A stretch of DNA of 64,000 bases from Vigna angularis (lineage: Eukaryota > Streptophyta > Magnoliopsida > Fabales > Fabaceae): contig NC_068972.1 in assembly GCF_016808095.1 (NCBI RefSeq), positions 29,256,289-29,320,288 on the forward strand. Reading direction: 5' to 3'. Under the pieces are notes generated by a model. The model worked only from the letters and a program-made list of their open reading frames with translations. It made no database searches and had not been told where the DNA came from. Below, piece by piece: positions 8,871 to 20,759 of this stretch. The number at the start of each line of letters is the position of its first letter. Within the stretch, counting starts at the first letter, position 1. A program made the position numbers and the translations under genes.

Positions 8871-11647
8871 GTTCTGTACATAAATCGATTATAAAACAAT
8901 TAGCCAATGGTTAAATACTGTCTCTATATTAGGACATGTGCCTTATCAAATGGCTTCCTAAAGAATAACCTAAATTAATTTAGGTCCTCTTCTCTCTATC
9001 TTGCAATGTTTTTCTACATGTCTCTATCTTACTATTTTTTTTGTACATGTAAATCACTATGTATAATATTGTTTTAAGCTTTGAATATAGTTAAAGAAAA
9101 AACTATTGACCAACCTACAACGTTGTTTAAAGCTCATATGTTGAGCTAAAACTTTAACTACAACCAAACATAGTTAAAGAAAAATCAAATTATGCTAGAC
9201 AGTGGTTGATGTGTTTAATTGTTTTGCTAAACAATTTTAATACAAAAAATCAATATTTAAAGAACTAAATAACCCTCATTATATTTTAGGTACAGTTGCA
9301 TAAGCATACATTTGCAAACTAACTTGACAAATAAAAACAGAAGCAATTATATAAAATTAGAAGCAAATAATATGGAGGAAACATTCATGCTTTTCAAAAT
9401 AACAACTATGTAGCCTAATTTACTTGTTACTCACTAAATGTTTTAAGTTGGGGTTGGCTATAAAAGAAATCAAATGCTCCTTCAATATGCCAATCACTAG
9501 CCTTCAGAGCCTTCAGAGCCTTCAGAGCCTGCAATGTTGTTTTGTCACTAAAAATGAAAATGAAAATAGCTCTCAAATATGTTAGACGTTAAGGATGCAA
9601 TTGACTTGCATCATATAAATTCAAAAAGCAATGCCCACAAATAAAAAAAATATCCAACTGAAGTAAGAAACAAATATTAAGTATAATTGATATAAAACTA
9701 TGCCCAGAATAAAACTGGAATCCAATAGTGACAAAAACTGCATATAAAACCATCAGAACTTTCTAACTTACTATTACAATCATGCTAAAAGGAAACCAAA
9801 AGAAAAACGTCCATGGTTGGATAACACACACATAGCAGACATATTAATAAATTCCTGGAAAATTAAACCCAAAGCTTCTCTGAAATTATATTATCACATC
9901 ACACAAACAAAAATCTGAGTATTATCTACTTAAAAGAAGGAAATTCTAGCTTCAGTGTCAATTATTGAATTTAGATATCATAGAAATCACTATTAGATAA
10001 TTAAAGGTTCTCAAAATAGAAAAGGAAAAAAAATTACAAAGATGCAAATAAAATATGAAGCAGTGAAAAACATTATTTTAGTCTGATTGTTTTTGACACT
10101 CACATAAATTCTTGAATCATTGAAAAATGTACAATTAGTTATTTATGTAAACGACAGTGAAGCACAAAATCTATCCAAACAACATGCACCGATAGGTAAG
10201 TTCCCATATATCAAATGAGGTATCAACAAAAGTTTAGAAAAAATTAGAACAGTTGCAAGTGGAATAAAAAAACACAACCAACAACGGTCTTCACTTGTAT
10301 GAATTAATAAACCCAAGTAAAAGATGCTATATAAACAGAAAAACACACAATGTTTGGCATTAACTTAGTCTCCCTTACCGATTCTAAGGCATAAACAGGA
10401 ACCATTAAGATGGGACCAATCAGAAACTTCTGCTCTTGAACCATTAACACAACTTTTGTCACTATTGGATTCTAGTGTAGCATTTAACTAGACCCTTTAT
10501 GTATGATATCTTATCATTCAACCAACTACAATTAATCATCAACAACCAACTACAACAATCATCATCAACCTCTCAGTGAAGTATAGTCAAATAAAACAAC
10601 AACTAGTTGTAGCAATCATCATCAGCCTCTTAGCCAAACACAAGTAAATAAAAGAGCAACCAAATCCTGTGGAGAAGGATAACACATACAATTTCAAACA
10701 ACTTGGTGCTCACTCATTCACTAGCAGCCAACTACACAAAGTCAAGAAACACACCGGCCACTTAAACATATAACAAATGGACCTACATTAAACATTTTAA
10801 CCCCAAGCCACCTCCCACACTAACTAGACAAAGTCAACGATGCAACAACATGCCTAAAACCTTGACCACATTGGACCACTACAGTGCTAAATTGGATAGT
10901 ATTGAAAGCTACAAGAACAAGCAAGAAATGCTCACCATGTTGGACCATTCTAATGCTAACTAGCACAAGCTATAAAAGTTGTAGGAAACACCCTTGCACC
11001 ACTCACCATAATGGATACTTATGGTGCCAAACTGGACAGTCAAAGCTGCAGAAACAACCCTTGGAATACTCATTATATCCTACCTTAACACTCCACTCAA
11101 CTCACGACTTATTCACAAGACAATGCACCTGACTCTCACACACTCAAAAATCATTAACAGACTGGACAACACTACACTTGAGACCAATATTAAAATCAAT
11201 ACAACCTAGACTCCTAACACCAAAGAAAAACTTTGTACGAACTAGGCTGCTACACACCACTCACCATTCAAAAACTATTTCCCAAACAAAGAACTACCCT
11301 TAAAACTCTCTCATCCAGCCACAATCAGTGGTTGACAAAGCAATCTACACCAGAAAAGTAACTTTATTTTGGTGCTTTGACACTAATTTTGCATAAAAGT
11401 GGTTCAAACTCGCTACTAACCTTTTAGGAAACTTTGTTTACTGATTTTAGATGTGTCAAAACTCTTAAATGAGTTAAAAAGCACTTGCAACACATATTCA
11501 CTACTTCATTTCCAATTCTAACTCAAAATGTGATGGTATAGACGACAATTCTGCACTTAAGTCAAAATATCACTAATTGAACTTTGCTAGCATCCTTTAA
11601 ACATTATTTTAGGCTTATTGAAACTGTCAAAACACATAGAAAGGTTA
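8871..11647 (-). other. CACTA internal non-coding region
   Basis: About 2.8 kb, AT-rich, without a frame that resembles a protein. It includes a 9-bp tandem repeat at 9501-9530. Around 10850-11060 there is a degenerate ~75-85 bp repetition in which similar blocks (ACCATGTTGGACCA, GCTAACTAGCACAAGCT, then ACCATAATGGA, GCCAAACTGGACAGT) recur. It may include diverged introns or untranslated parts of the transposon's genes. Confidence 0.4.
9501..9530 (+). repeat. 9-bp tandem repeat, 3.3 units
   Basis: CCTTCAGAG is repeated three times without error, followed by CCT. Confidence 0.9.
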
Positions 11648-11652
11648 CCATT

Positions 11653-13011
11653 TGATAATGGTTTAAAATACCGTTATCTGTGATGTAATTTTGATATTAA
11701 ATGCACCCCTTTTGACTTAGAAACTTTCTTTAACTCATGTTTTTGCTTTAGTTTTGTGAATAAGAGAGTTGAGGTTGAATTTGATGATTTTATGATTAAT
11801 TCTCTTTGTTTTGATAGAAAATGAGTTAAGATAGGAAGCAGAGATGAAGTGCTAAGGAGTTAGAGCTCAGAAAGGCCTGGAAAAGCACTTGAAGGAAGAA
11901 CAGTAAGAAGCTTGGGCGCCTTGCAGAGAAGCTCAGGCGCAGAAAATTGACGTTCGCCGCCCAGCCGCCCTCCTAGGCCGCCCGGGCGTTAGACCCCGAA
12001 ACCTGGGCGTGCAAACTAGAGGCTCAAGCCCTACGGAAATCGTGAGTCAGGCTCAGTTCTTGCTCTGTTTCGACTCTTTTGGACCGGGCCCTGTTTCTAC
12101 TCTTTTCAGACTCTATTAAAGGACCAGGCGCTCTAGGTTTGGTATCTCTAGCTGGAGCAACACAACAGCACACTCTTCTACTCTCTAAAGGCAGATCTGG
12201 AGGCGGGAGCTTCCTCTTCTACTCTTAGGGTTTCACTATCTCATGCTTTTCCATTATTCATATAGTTTCTCCATGTCTATGGGGAACTAAACTCTATTTG
12301 TTTTTGGGGGATGATGTAACCTTGTGAACTCTCATGTATTTGAATTCATTCTTAATTTATATGCTTTTTCATTAATTATTAGGGAATTCATCTGTTTCAA
12401 TGCTTGCTCTATTTAACTCATTTAGTAGCATGATTTATGAATTGTATGAGTGTCGGGAGGTTTCTTACAATTCAGGTTTTTGTTGAATTCTCCCAAGGGT
12501 AATATTTCTCAAGGATGAGGGTATAAGTATTTGGTCTTCTTAAACTCTTGATCTTCAGACTTCATTTTTTAGGAATGCTAGGAATTGCACGAACTAGGAA
12601 TTAAGGCAGGCTTATTGCGCCGAGGGATCGGGTTCTAAGTAATTTAGTAAGTGACATTAATATTAATGTAAAAATAAGAATTCTTATATACATGAGAGTA
12701 AACTTGGTGAAATCAAACCCTAACAACATAATCATCTCGTTTTATAAACAACCTTCGTTAATCTCTGTGTTACTCTGCTATTGATCAATTTGCATTCATA
12801 TTTAATTTTATGTCTTTGCATTTGAAGCCAACAATCTCGTTTTATTTAAGTCTTAATTAATTGAGTTATCACACAACTGTTTAGTGCCGAGAGTCTTCAG
12901 GAATACGATACTTGATCTTACCATTTTATATTACTTGTGCGATTTGGTACACTTGCCAATCCATCAACAAGATTTTGGTTTCGTTTCTGGAGATCAAAAA
13001 TATTGTTAACA
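11653..13011 (+). mobile_element. Solo Athila-like LTR (1,359 bp)
   Basis: Starts TGATAATGG, ends TTGTTAACA and is flanked by the five-base duplication CCATT (11648-11652 and 13012-13016), so it is a precise solo LTR. It resembles the LTRs at 465 and 42273: an early (A)CCGTTAT block, GACTTAGAAACT, the GAATGCTAGGAATTG block at about 12573 and GATACTTG(A/G)TCTTACC near the end. Upstream of a TATA-like CTATTAAAGG (about 12113) it has a GC-rich segment with GCGCC and CCGCCC motifs. It arose by LTR-LTR recombination that removed the internal region. It lies within the CACTA element. Confidence 0.9.
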
Positions 13012-13016
13012 CCATT

Positions 13017-14514
13017 CAAAATCAGACCTTTCTTATGGCCAAAAATGTAGAAAATCACTCCATCACACCACCAAAATGAGGTTTCATTGTTTCAAAAGCT
13101 TAAGCAACACTGAAACAAATATAAGGAAGTATAAATGCACTAAACTAAGCTAGAACAATGAAGCTTAGCATGATTAAACTGGATAAAATCTTTATACAAA
13201 GTAATTTAATATTTTAATAATGGGAAGACCTTGATCACTTAGGTGCAGAGAATGATGTACTTAAGCAACTATAGAGCAGACCCAAGACTCCTGTTCATGG
13301 AGTTACATGGTGTCAATACATAGGAAGTACTTAAACAACATATTTATATATGTTATACTGATCATTAAACAGAACTTATGAATAAAAAATTTAATAACCA
13401 AATACCAAAATGCATATAATAATAAGAAAGAATGAAAAATTTTATCAAACAAATACATATGTTTGTATATAACAAAAGTATGTAAGAAAGCAATGTTGTC
13501 AAACTCAAGGATAGTATAAAGACAAACAATTCATAACAGTCTTCCAAAATTGCACAATTATATTAGATAGATGCACATATGTAAGAAAAATAGCATACAA
13601 TAAGAAAAACAACCTATAACTTATAAGTCAAATAAATCACCAAGAACATAAATAACCTGCATAGAGAAACAACACCCAACAGACCCAAATACACTAAGGA
13701 CAAATGAATGTAAAGCATAAGGACATTTCACATATTAACCTACATGCACAAACCCCACCTTCCCTATCATTTCTTTTTAGATCACATAGTCAACTCGTGT
13801 CTACACTCAATCACAACATTGCAACTAAACTAAGCAAAAAAGGAAATTAAAAATACCTTTTACTCGTTCCTTCAGTATCACAACACCAAGTTGTATTTGT
13901 CCTAACTTAAACCGCAACACAGCTGCCTATATCGATGCCCGTCAGAATCCAACTACGCTAGACGAACCAAAAATGGCTCAATTAAAAAAAAATTAACACA
14001 GATTAGGGTTCGCGTGTTTGACCCTTTTTCGATTTTAAAGATTTCTAGGTATTATGAAAATGAAGGAACAAAAGAATCAATTGTTTGTCGTTGGTGACGA
14101 CATGGAAAAACCCTCGAACAAAACCGAAGGCTCATGAGCGGAGAGGTGGAATGCGGGTTTGACTGCATCGAAGACTCGCCAACGGAGAGGTGGACTGATA
14201 GCTCCAGAGAAGAGAGTGTAGTGAAGAAGTGCAGTGAAGAAGTGAAGAAGAGGGAGAAGCTGGTAGAGTTGAATAGAGATAGGGAGAAAGCAACCAATGA
14301 GCTTGGTCTTTTTTTCGAGAGTGAGAGGGGGGAAATTTTGGAGATCGCTTCTTTTTTATCTTTTACGCAGCTTTCAATTTAATTTTTATTTGATTTTTTT
14401 CCAAAATTCGTGTATAATATCAACAGGTAAACTTTTATCAGCTTACACATGGATATTGGATACGAATCCATCCCTAGGAAGCTTCACGCTCAAAGGCGTC
14501 AACCTTACATACGG
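13017..14514 (-). other. CACTA 5' region, non-coding or leader
   Basis: Lies between the solo LTR and the subterminal repeats of the CACTA element. Mostly AT-rich. A less AT-rich patch at about 14020-14340 is open on both strands for roughly 80 codons, but neither product resembles a known domain. It is probably promoter or 5' leader of the transposase gene. Confidence 0.35.
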
Positions 14515-14675
14515 CAATTATATACGGATTTTTCGTATATAAATATTTTTTTCATTATATACGGATTTATCTGTATATAACGGATTTCCCAATATCTGTA
14601 TATAATACATTTATTACATACCGATTTTAATCCATATATAATGATCTGCCGGTAACTGGCTATTTTCTTGTAGTG
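14515..14675 (-). repeat. CACTA terminal and subterminal repeats
   Basis: The terminus CACTACAAGAAAA (minus strand, from 14675) is followed inward by several direct and inverted copies of ATATACGGAT and its relatives, for example at about 14520-14580 and 14595-14640. Such clustered short repeats near the ends are the usual binding sites for the second, TNPA-like transposon protein. Confidence 0.8.
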
Positions 14676-15600
14676 AATTATGTGTTGTCATCATCAAAAG
14701 CTCAGATATCACTGAGATTGTGGGTTAAACTAAACATGTGCTCCCCCTATCAACAATCTCAACACTCTTGTCTTCTCTTCAAGCTTTTGTCTATGTATAG
14801 CTTTTCTTAAAGGATGACTGTTAGACAAGGAAGTTGACTTCAAGAGAGCTAGTAGCCTTTAGGTTGGAAGTCAGACTTTAGTCTACTTTGTAGAGGTTTA
14901 GAGCTTTATCATAGCCTTTAGCAAAAATGAACATTTATGAGGTGACAGAGTAAAAGGCTTCAAGGGAAACATTTCCAAAATGTTCTTCATCTCTCACAAC
15001 GTCTTTTTCTTGGGTGCAGTGATTCTAATCATATCTTTCTACTTTAGTGATCAGTACAAATATCAGGAACAAAATATACAAGCACTATCGTACATGCAAT
15101 AAATATTTTGAATGTTGATGAGCATTATATGATATTGTGTGTTTAAAACATTTTATCATTTTTCATGTCATTCATAAATGCATCATTTGGTAAAACATAT
15201 AACATGTATAGTCATCAGTTGGCACAAACATTAGATGCTTCTTCAAAGGCTATTTGTGAAAGTAGCATTTAGCGGTCATACATTAGACGATGTATTCTTA
15301 AGATGCTTTGCTTGAGATAACACTTGTATTAAAAAATTTCTTTCAGCTTGAGATAGACTTTCTTGTTCATAAAACTCTAGCCTGTTACTCGTATAATCTA
15401 TTATTTGATTTCAAAGAGAGACGCTTTCTTTTCTTAGACGTTGTTCATAACTCTAGTTCATAAGAGAATTCAGTCTAGAAAACATTATTCATAAGCTTGA
15501 TTTCATTTAAAACAGAAGTTACAAAATATTTCTTTCTTAAACATTATTTCTTTAAAACAACTTTTTTACTGAGATATTTTCTTTAAAACAGTCTATTCTC
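14676..15600 (-). other. Minus-strand Copia remnant: LTR start and 3' internal DNA
   Basis: On the minus strand the LTR start TGTTGATAG is at 14755, after a purine-rich segment, and runs 80 bases (with GATGATGACAACACA) before the CACTA terminus interrupts it. 14756-15600 is the internal 3' region, AT-rich and without a credible protein. It is a separate copy from the one at 6087-7890, because both contain the LTR start. Confidence 0.6.
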
Positions 15601-16500
15601 TAAACGATCTTGTCTTAACACTCTTTTTCACTCCCTTTTTCACTTTTTCTTTCATTTTTTCACTTTGTCAGTCATTCATGATGTATACTACCCCATCCAT
15701 GGAGTGTTAAGGCTCTAGGATTGATTCTACTGCAATTCCTTAATGGATTTTGAGGTTAGAATGGAATAAGTTGTAAGTTCTCTTGATTATTGTTTTGTTT
15801 TATGTTTATAAAAAAAATTGTCTCAAAATCAAGTGAAAGTAATAATTTTTATATTGTAGCTAATTAGTGTGGTGTTTTTAATCTACATGCATACTAATAA
15901 CCAGTCAAAAGGTTTTCAATTTGAATTGAGATTTTACTTTGATTAAAGATAAAAATTATAACAAGAATTAGTCAAGACTTTACTTTTGTTAATTAGTTTT
16001 TTACTTAGTAAGGAGGCAAAAAAAACAAACACGATTAGACATAATAATATTTTGGACTATACTTTGGTTAACAATGAGAACACCAATAAATAAATTAAAA
16101 ATTCACATTAATTGATTTGAAAATTTAAGACAATAATCAATTAAATAGTAATATTTAGATAATTAATGATGAATCTTATTTTAAAAAAATATTGAAATCA
16201 ACATGTTTCACTATCGTTGGTTTAAAAGCCCTTTATATACTTGTTATTCACTTATTGCTATTTGATTTAATTTAATTTGTTTACCATAGTTGCATTCCAA
16301 AAACTCATCTTTGTCATCAGTAGTATTAGGCACATTCATATTAGCATATCATAAACATTTGCATTTTAATTCATTTTGGTGCATTTTTGCTAATCTTTAG
16401 GCATATTATCTTTTGCATGTTTGTATATCTCTTTCATATTTAGGCTAGTTCTTTGGTTTTCTCTTTATTATTTGTATATTACTAACCATTCCTATGTTTC
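15600..16500 (+). repeat. Degenerate Athila-like LTR fragment (R/U5 side)
   Basis: The order of blocks follows 26850-27190 and 33400-33780 of the large Athila-like LTR: CT-rich leader, CATCCATGGAGTGTTAAGG, TTCTACTGCAATTCC, GATTTTGAGGTTA, then repeated TTGAATTGAGATTTTACTTTGATTA-like segments. It is much more diverged than the two LTRs of the 23 kb element. Both edges are approximate. 16500-16647 is plain AT-rich DNA. Confidence 0.5.
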
Positions 16501-16749
16501 ATAAAGAATTAACTTTATAAAAATCAATTTCATATTCATTAAGAAATGATTTTAAATTAGTTTTATTCTTCTAATTTATGATTACTAACTTAATAATACT
16601 AAAAATAATATAGTTAAATAGTATTAATTTAATTTAATAGTATGAACATTAATGTGACATCCCAAAAATACAGCATAACACCATAAAATCAGAAAATCAC
16701 ATTTAATAATATTTCAATACAGTTTTCCAACTAAAAACAAAATAAAACC

Positions 16750-19090
16750 CGAACGAACGCTCAAGGACGAACGTCCTTGAGTACAAATCCAACATAACGG
16801 ACGAATGTGCAAAAGTCGCACGCCACACATAAGAGTTTTACAAATTTAAGATAAACGTACAAGAAACCTGACCGAACGGTTTACACAGGATAATTACTGA
16901 ACGGTCGAATTAACTCAAAAGAAAACAAGAGATGGTCGAACGACCACTCAATTCAACTAAATACAATACTGGCCGAGCGATCTCACTGCTCGATCTTCAC
17001 TTCAACATCAACCAGGCTCTCTTCATTCAATGCTTCTTCCAAACGCTCATCTCCCTCTGCTCACACCCACACGGATGATCATTGCAATGACAAGACGGAC
17101 GTATAAGTACAATGGACAACACAAGGAAAACGAAAGGGTAAGCTTACGTAATTTAACTCATGCATCAACATATAATTTCTAGCAAACAGTTCATTTCACA
17201 CATACATATCAACGTACGCATTCATCATACATCACATAATTTAACGCATGTACAAAATAAAACTCAACACGACTGACTGTCCGGACTGTATGAAATCTGC
17301 GTAGTTACAGGCGTTCACGCACCCGGGTGGTGTGGTAACTGACATCCTCATCAGCTGCCACCCGAGGTTAGTCCGTTCTTACGTCGCCCACGTTAACTTA
17401 TGGACTAAGGACCTCCTGCCGTTCCCACGCATGACGTGCGTCCTCTACTTGAGAACGAGCACTCACGGAACATCAGGATGAACAGCCAGCATTAACTATC
17501 CACAGTCATACTTTACAACTTTCAACATTCAACCATGAGTCGTTCCTGCCTGGAACGCTCGTTCAATATTCATAACTTTCATATCATCTCAAATACTGTT
17601 CATCATTCATTATTCATCAATCCATAATCATTTTCATCATTCATAACAAAATCACCAAAAGCCGAACGTTCTGTCCCCAAAGATCGAGGACGAACGTTGT
17701 AAGTGAGACCAAAAGGACGTTCGTTTGAATCAAAGACCGAACGCTAAAAGCGAGACCAAAAGACGCTCGTTCGGAACGAAGACCGAACGCTAAAATCTGC
17801 AGAAAATTCCAATAGTACTGTTCATTGGACGAACGCTATTTAGTGGGAGAAGAGAACGAGCGCTCAAAACGATACCGAGTACTATTCGGACGAACGCTCA
17901 ATTCAAAGAAGAGCACTATTAGGCCGAACGCTCAGTTGGAGACCGAGCACTATTTATAACGAACGCTCAGTTGGAGACCGAACGACACTTTGAGCGTACG
18001 TTCAGTGTAAGACCGAACGCCTTCCAGTACAATCGTCCGGTGTAAGACCGAACGCTATTCTGGGCGAACGTCTGGTGTAAGACTGAACGTCCAGTAACTC
18101 AGATTGATAAGTCTTGAAAATAAACTAAGAGAAGTTTGGAGAAGTAATACGAACGGAAATATGCACTGCTACGTATATATATACAAGTACAAAAAGAGGG
18201 AAGTTTATCAGACGTACAACATTTCTACAGTGCCAAACCGAACGCTCAAACAGAGCATTCTAGGGTGAGGACGCTCGTCCTCAACCAGGGAATTTATCAT
18301 GTTGACCAACAAACACCGAACGGTCAGAGACCGTCTCAGTAACGAACGTAAAATATCATGGGAATTACAAAGAGAAGATCAAAACAGTGCTTGGCCGAAC
18401 GCTCAAGCATGGCAATTTAGGACGAGGACGTTCGTCCTCAAACAGGGATTTATTAAAATGACAGGATCAACATTTCAAACCTTTTATTAGGGGAAAACCG
18501 AACGGTAAATGACTGTTCAGTACGAACGTACATGTTCATAAAGTCCTCTTACAATTCATTTTTCATTTCCAGTTCCTTTCTCATAGTTCCACTCTTTCAC
18601 ATAAAGAAAATCTCATTTTTCAAACGATTCATATCATGTACTTTCATATATTTCATTTCATCCAAGTAACGAACGTTCATGCATCCAAATCAACATATAA
18701 TATTCTCATACTTTCAAAATAACGAACGTTCATGCAAATCAGTCATGGCAACATCATACAGTGAAATAACGAACGTTCATACCATCATTTCATCATTCAT
18801 CATGCATCTATACAGTAAAATAACGAACGTTCACACCCACACATACAACAAAACAGTTAAATTAAGTAAGCTTCCCTTACCCGGAAATGACGAACGTTCA
18901 CAGATTCTCTACTCAAATTCCAATAACAAGCGCTCGTTAATCCACTGTTCAGACGAACCCCAATAATGAAAAATCAGAACCGCTCTACTCTAAGAAATAC
19001 GAACGTACAACTCAAACACAGCTAAGGACGAACATCAGAGAGGAAGGAAGAACCTACCAGCTTCACCAGTCGAACGTTCTCTCTGGAACT
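16750..19090 (-). repeat. Dispersed GAACG/CGTTC motif array
   Basis: The pentamer GAACG occurs about 35-40 times by eye on the plus strand, where two or three are expected by chance. It is mostly in the contexts CCGAACGCTC, ACGAACGTTC and GACGAACGCT, many of them palindromic or near-palindromic. Spacing is irregular, often 20-60 bases, so it is not a simple satellite. Confidence 0.8.
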
Positions 19091-19618
19091 CCTACGCCGA
19101 GCGTCCTTCAATCTTGCCGGAGTGTGGAATGGAGGAGGTGCAGTGGTGATTTCTTAGAGAGAGAAGGGTGCAGAGAGTGAAGAGAGAAGGAGGAGAGAAT
19201 TGAATCTGAGAAACTAAAGGAAAGAGGGTGAAGAGAGAGATCTATCAGAATTAAATTAAGAGGTGAGTGCTCCACTCAGCCGAACGCACGTCTCCACTAT
19301 ACCAGTGCGCGCTCGGCCGGACGCACTACACCAACCCACTCTGGACGGTCGACCACTGTACTTTTGCCACGCGTCTTCCACCATCGCCGACGCTCGTTCA
19401 GCTGGCCGACCCACTGTTCCCCACTACCGGACGTCCACTCTACGCTAGCCACGTGTAATCCACCACGCCGAACGCTCGCTCAGTCGACGCTCCACTGACG
19501 CTGCTGACTCACCCGGACGTGTGGCGGCTGGCGTCCATCAGTGGCTGTCGGGCACTGCTGTCGGCCATGTACACTACTGACGTGGCGCGCTCTCCTGCCG
19601 CCACGTGGACACACGTTT

Positions 19619-19619
<1 letters not shown>

Positions 19620-19658
<39 letters not shown>
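19620..19658 (+). repeat. Poly(T) tract, 39 bases
   Basis: Uninterrupted T39. On the inferred minus-strand orientation it is an A39 run a few bases inside the 5' edge of the solo LTR. Confidence 0.9.
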
Positions 19659-19659
<1 letters not shown>

Positions 19660-19674
19660 AGTCCTCACAATTAA

Positions 19675-20109
19675 CATATCAAATAGCAAGGATGAAAAGA
19701 TAGAATCTTCTCGGCTAAACAAAATAATGGCTGGATCTTGCTAGCCATTTCGTGGCTTCGTCTTGTGCTGTTTTCAAAAAGGAAAGATGTGACACCCAAA
19801 ACGTTTAAAGTAAGCAAAACATAACCGATTAAGATGCAAATCAAATCCAACGTCCAAATTTAAGCGAAAAAATTCATCCAAAACAATAGAGATTGCACAA
19901 TATTTCAGGGGCTAAACAAATGTTTAAAAATTTATCAATATTCTCAATAAACCGTTAGCTATATTTGTGTCAATATATCTTCTTTTAAAATCCATGTAAG
20001 TAAACAAGATAGAATATTCATTTCTATATCTATAGCATCACGTCCATCTTTACACAGTTCTATTTAACAGACATCATTGTATCATGTAATTGTGCTCTTC
20101 CGCTTTCTT
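19675..20109. other. AT-rich flank, nothing identified
   Basis: Follows the solo LTR's target duplication. TGTGACACCCAAAACG at about 19790 resembles the start of other plant gypsy LTRs, but no matching end or duplication could be found. Confidence 0.3.
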
Positions 20110-20239
20110 CATTGATACCATTTGAGTGACTGAGCCAATAGGCTTCTATAGTGGAGAGCTCCAGAGCAGAAAGCTATAATAATAATGCCATAAAGACCAA
20201 CGAACAGAAATCCTAAAAGAAAAATTCGGAGCCATGTGC
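20110..20239 (-). other. Possible terminal exon (3'UTR of LPP gene or separate gene)
   Basis: On the minus strand a pyrimidine-rich acceptor TTTTTCAG ends at 20240. From there one frame is open for about 43 codons and encodes a hydrophobic stretch (LRIFLLGFLFVGLYGIII), ending TGA at about 20112. That frame is not kept if it is joined to the candidate exon at 20569-20693 in the way the splice sites suggest. It could be untranslated. The protein is not recognised. Confidence 0.25.
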
Positions 20240-20568
20240 CTGAAAAACAGATAAACAAGCTCAGTTAGAACAAAATATACATAAGCATACGCAAGACTTT
20301 ATAGTTATGATTTTCAATATTTCCGCCATCTGCATAAACTCAATATGATAATATTAAACTAAAATGACAGCATGCACATCGTAGTTTCAATGCCTTCAAA
20401 TGAATGCATTAATGACAATAATTGTTGAGGAGACAACAAATCCCAAAGAAAAGTGGCCAGTTATGCTAACACTCAAAGGGAGATATAGTTTTGTAATCTT
20501 ATAGCTATTGGAGCTGTCAGGATGGATTATTACAACAGAAATATAAAAACCAGCAAGTAAAAACATAC

Positions 20569-20693
20569 AATTGACATATTAGTGGATGGCTCCAAGGAAC
20601 AATGGTGTTTTTACTAACGGACTTCTTAGGTTCTTCAGGTTCTTCCAAACAATTTGTCAATATAAATTGTTGTTTTTTCCTGAAATTTACTTT
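20569..20693 (-). other. Possible internal exon, minus strand
   Basis: Bounded on the minus strand by candidate acceptors TTCCACAG (exon from 20693) or TTTCAG (exon from 20679) and by a strong donor TT|GTATGT after 20569. The content is open (EEPEEPKKSVSKNTIVPW), but no family is recognised. Together with the donor just after the LPP stop codon it could form a spliced 3'UTR. Confidence 0.25.
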
Positions 20694-20759
20694 CTGTGGA
20701 ATTAGTGACCCTTTAAAATTCCATCTAGAGTTCACCAATCAAGTTCCTCCCTTTTAAAT

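Larger units (their letters stand above)
7891..14675 (-). mobile_element. Truncated CACTA (En/Spm-like) DNA transposon
   Basis: The minus-strand 5' end at 14675 reads CACTACAAGAAAATAGCC, the standard CACTA terminal inverted repeat of plants, with subterminal repeats inside it. A transposase remnant of the tnp2 family lies at 7891-8870 on the same strand. The opposite terminus is missing: at about 7890 the transposase changes abruptly into Copia internal sequence. A solo LTR (11653-13011) has inserted in the middle. Outside these, the 8.9-14.4 kb interval has no recognisable coding. Truncation and a broken transposase make it immobile. Confidence 0.8.
16653..19669 (-). mobile_element. Solo LTR, ~3.0 kb, gypsy (Tekay-like guess)
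   Basis: Exact TG...CA limits (TGTGACATCCC at 16653, GAGTCCTCACA at 19669) and the five-base duplication ATTAA on both sides (16648-16652, 19670-19674) mark a solo LTR. Orientation is inferred as minus: read that way, a 5'-leader-like CTCTCTTC-rich segment lies at about 19250-19130, after a short U3 with a long A tract. That leaves an unusually long U5 (about 2.4 kb) filled with GAACG motifs. No coding frame of note. The family assignment rests only on LTR length and terminal sequence. Confidence 0.85.

Noticed and set aside
14052..14382. Two ~80-codon overlapping frames near the CACTA terminus as a transposon gene
   Set aside because: Open on both strands, no domain, no supported splice sites; treated as leader or promoter DNA.
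16750..19090. CRISPR-like array
   Set aside because: The GAACG motifs are too short and irregularly spaced, and the setting is a plant LTR with a perfect target duplication.
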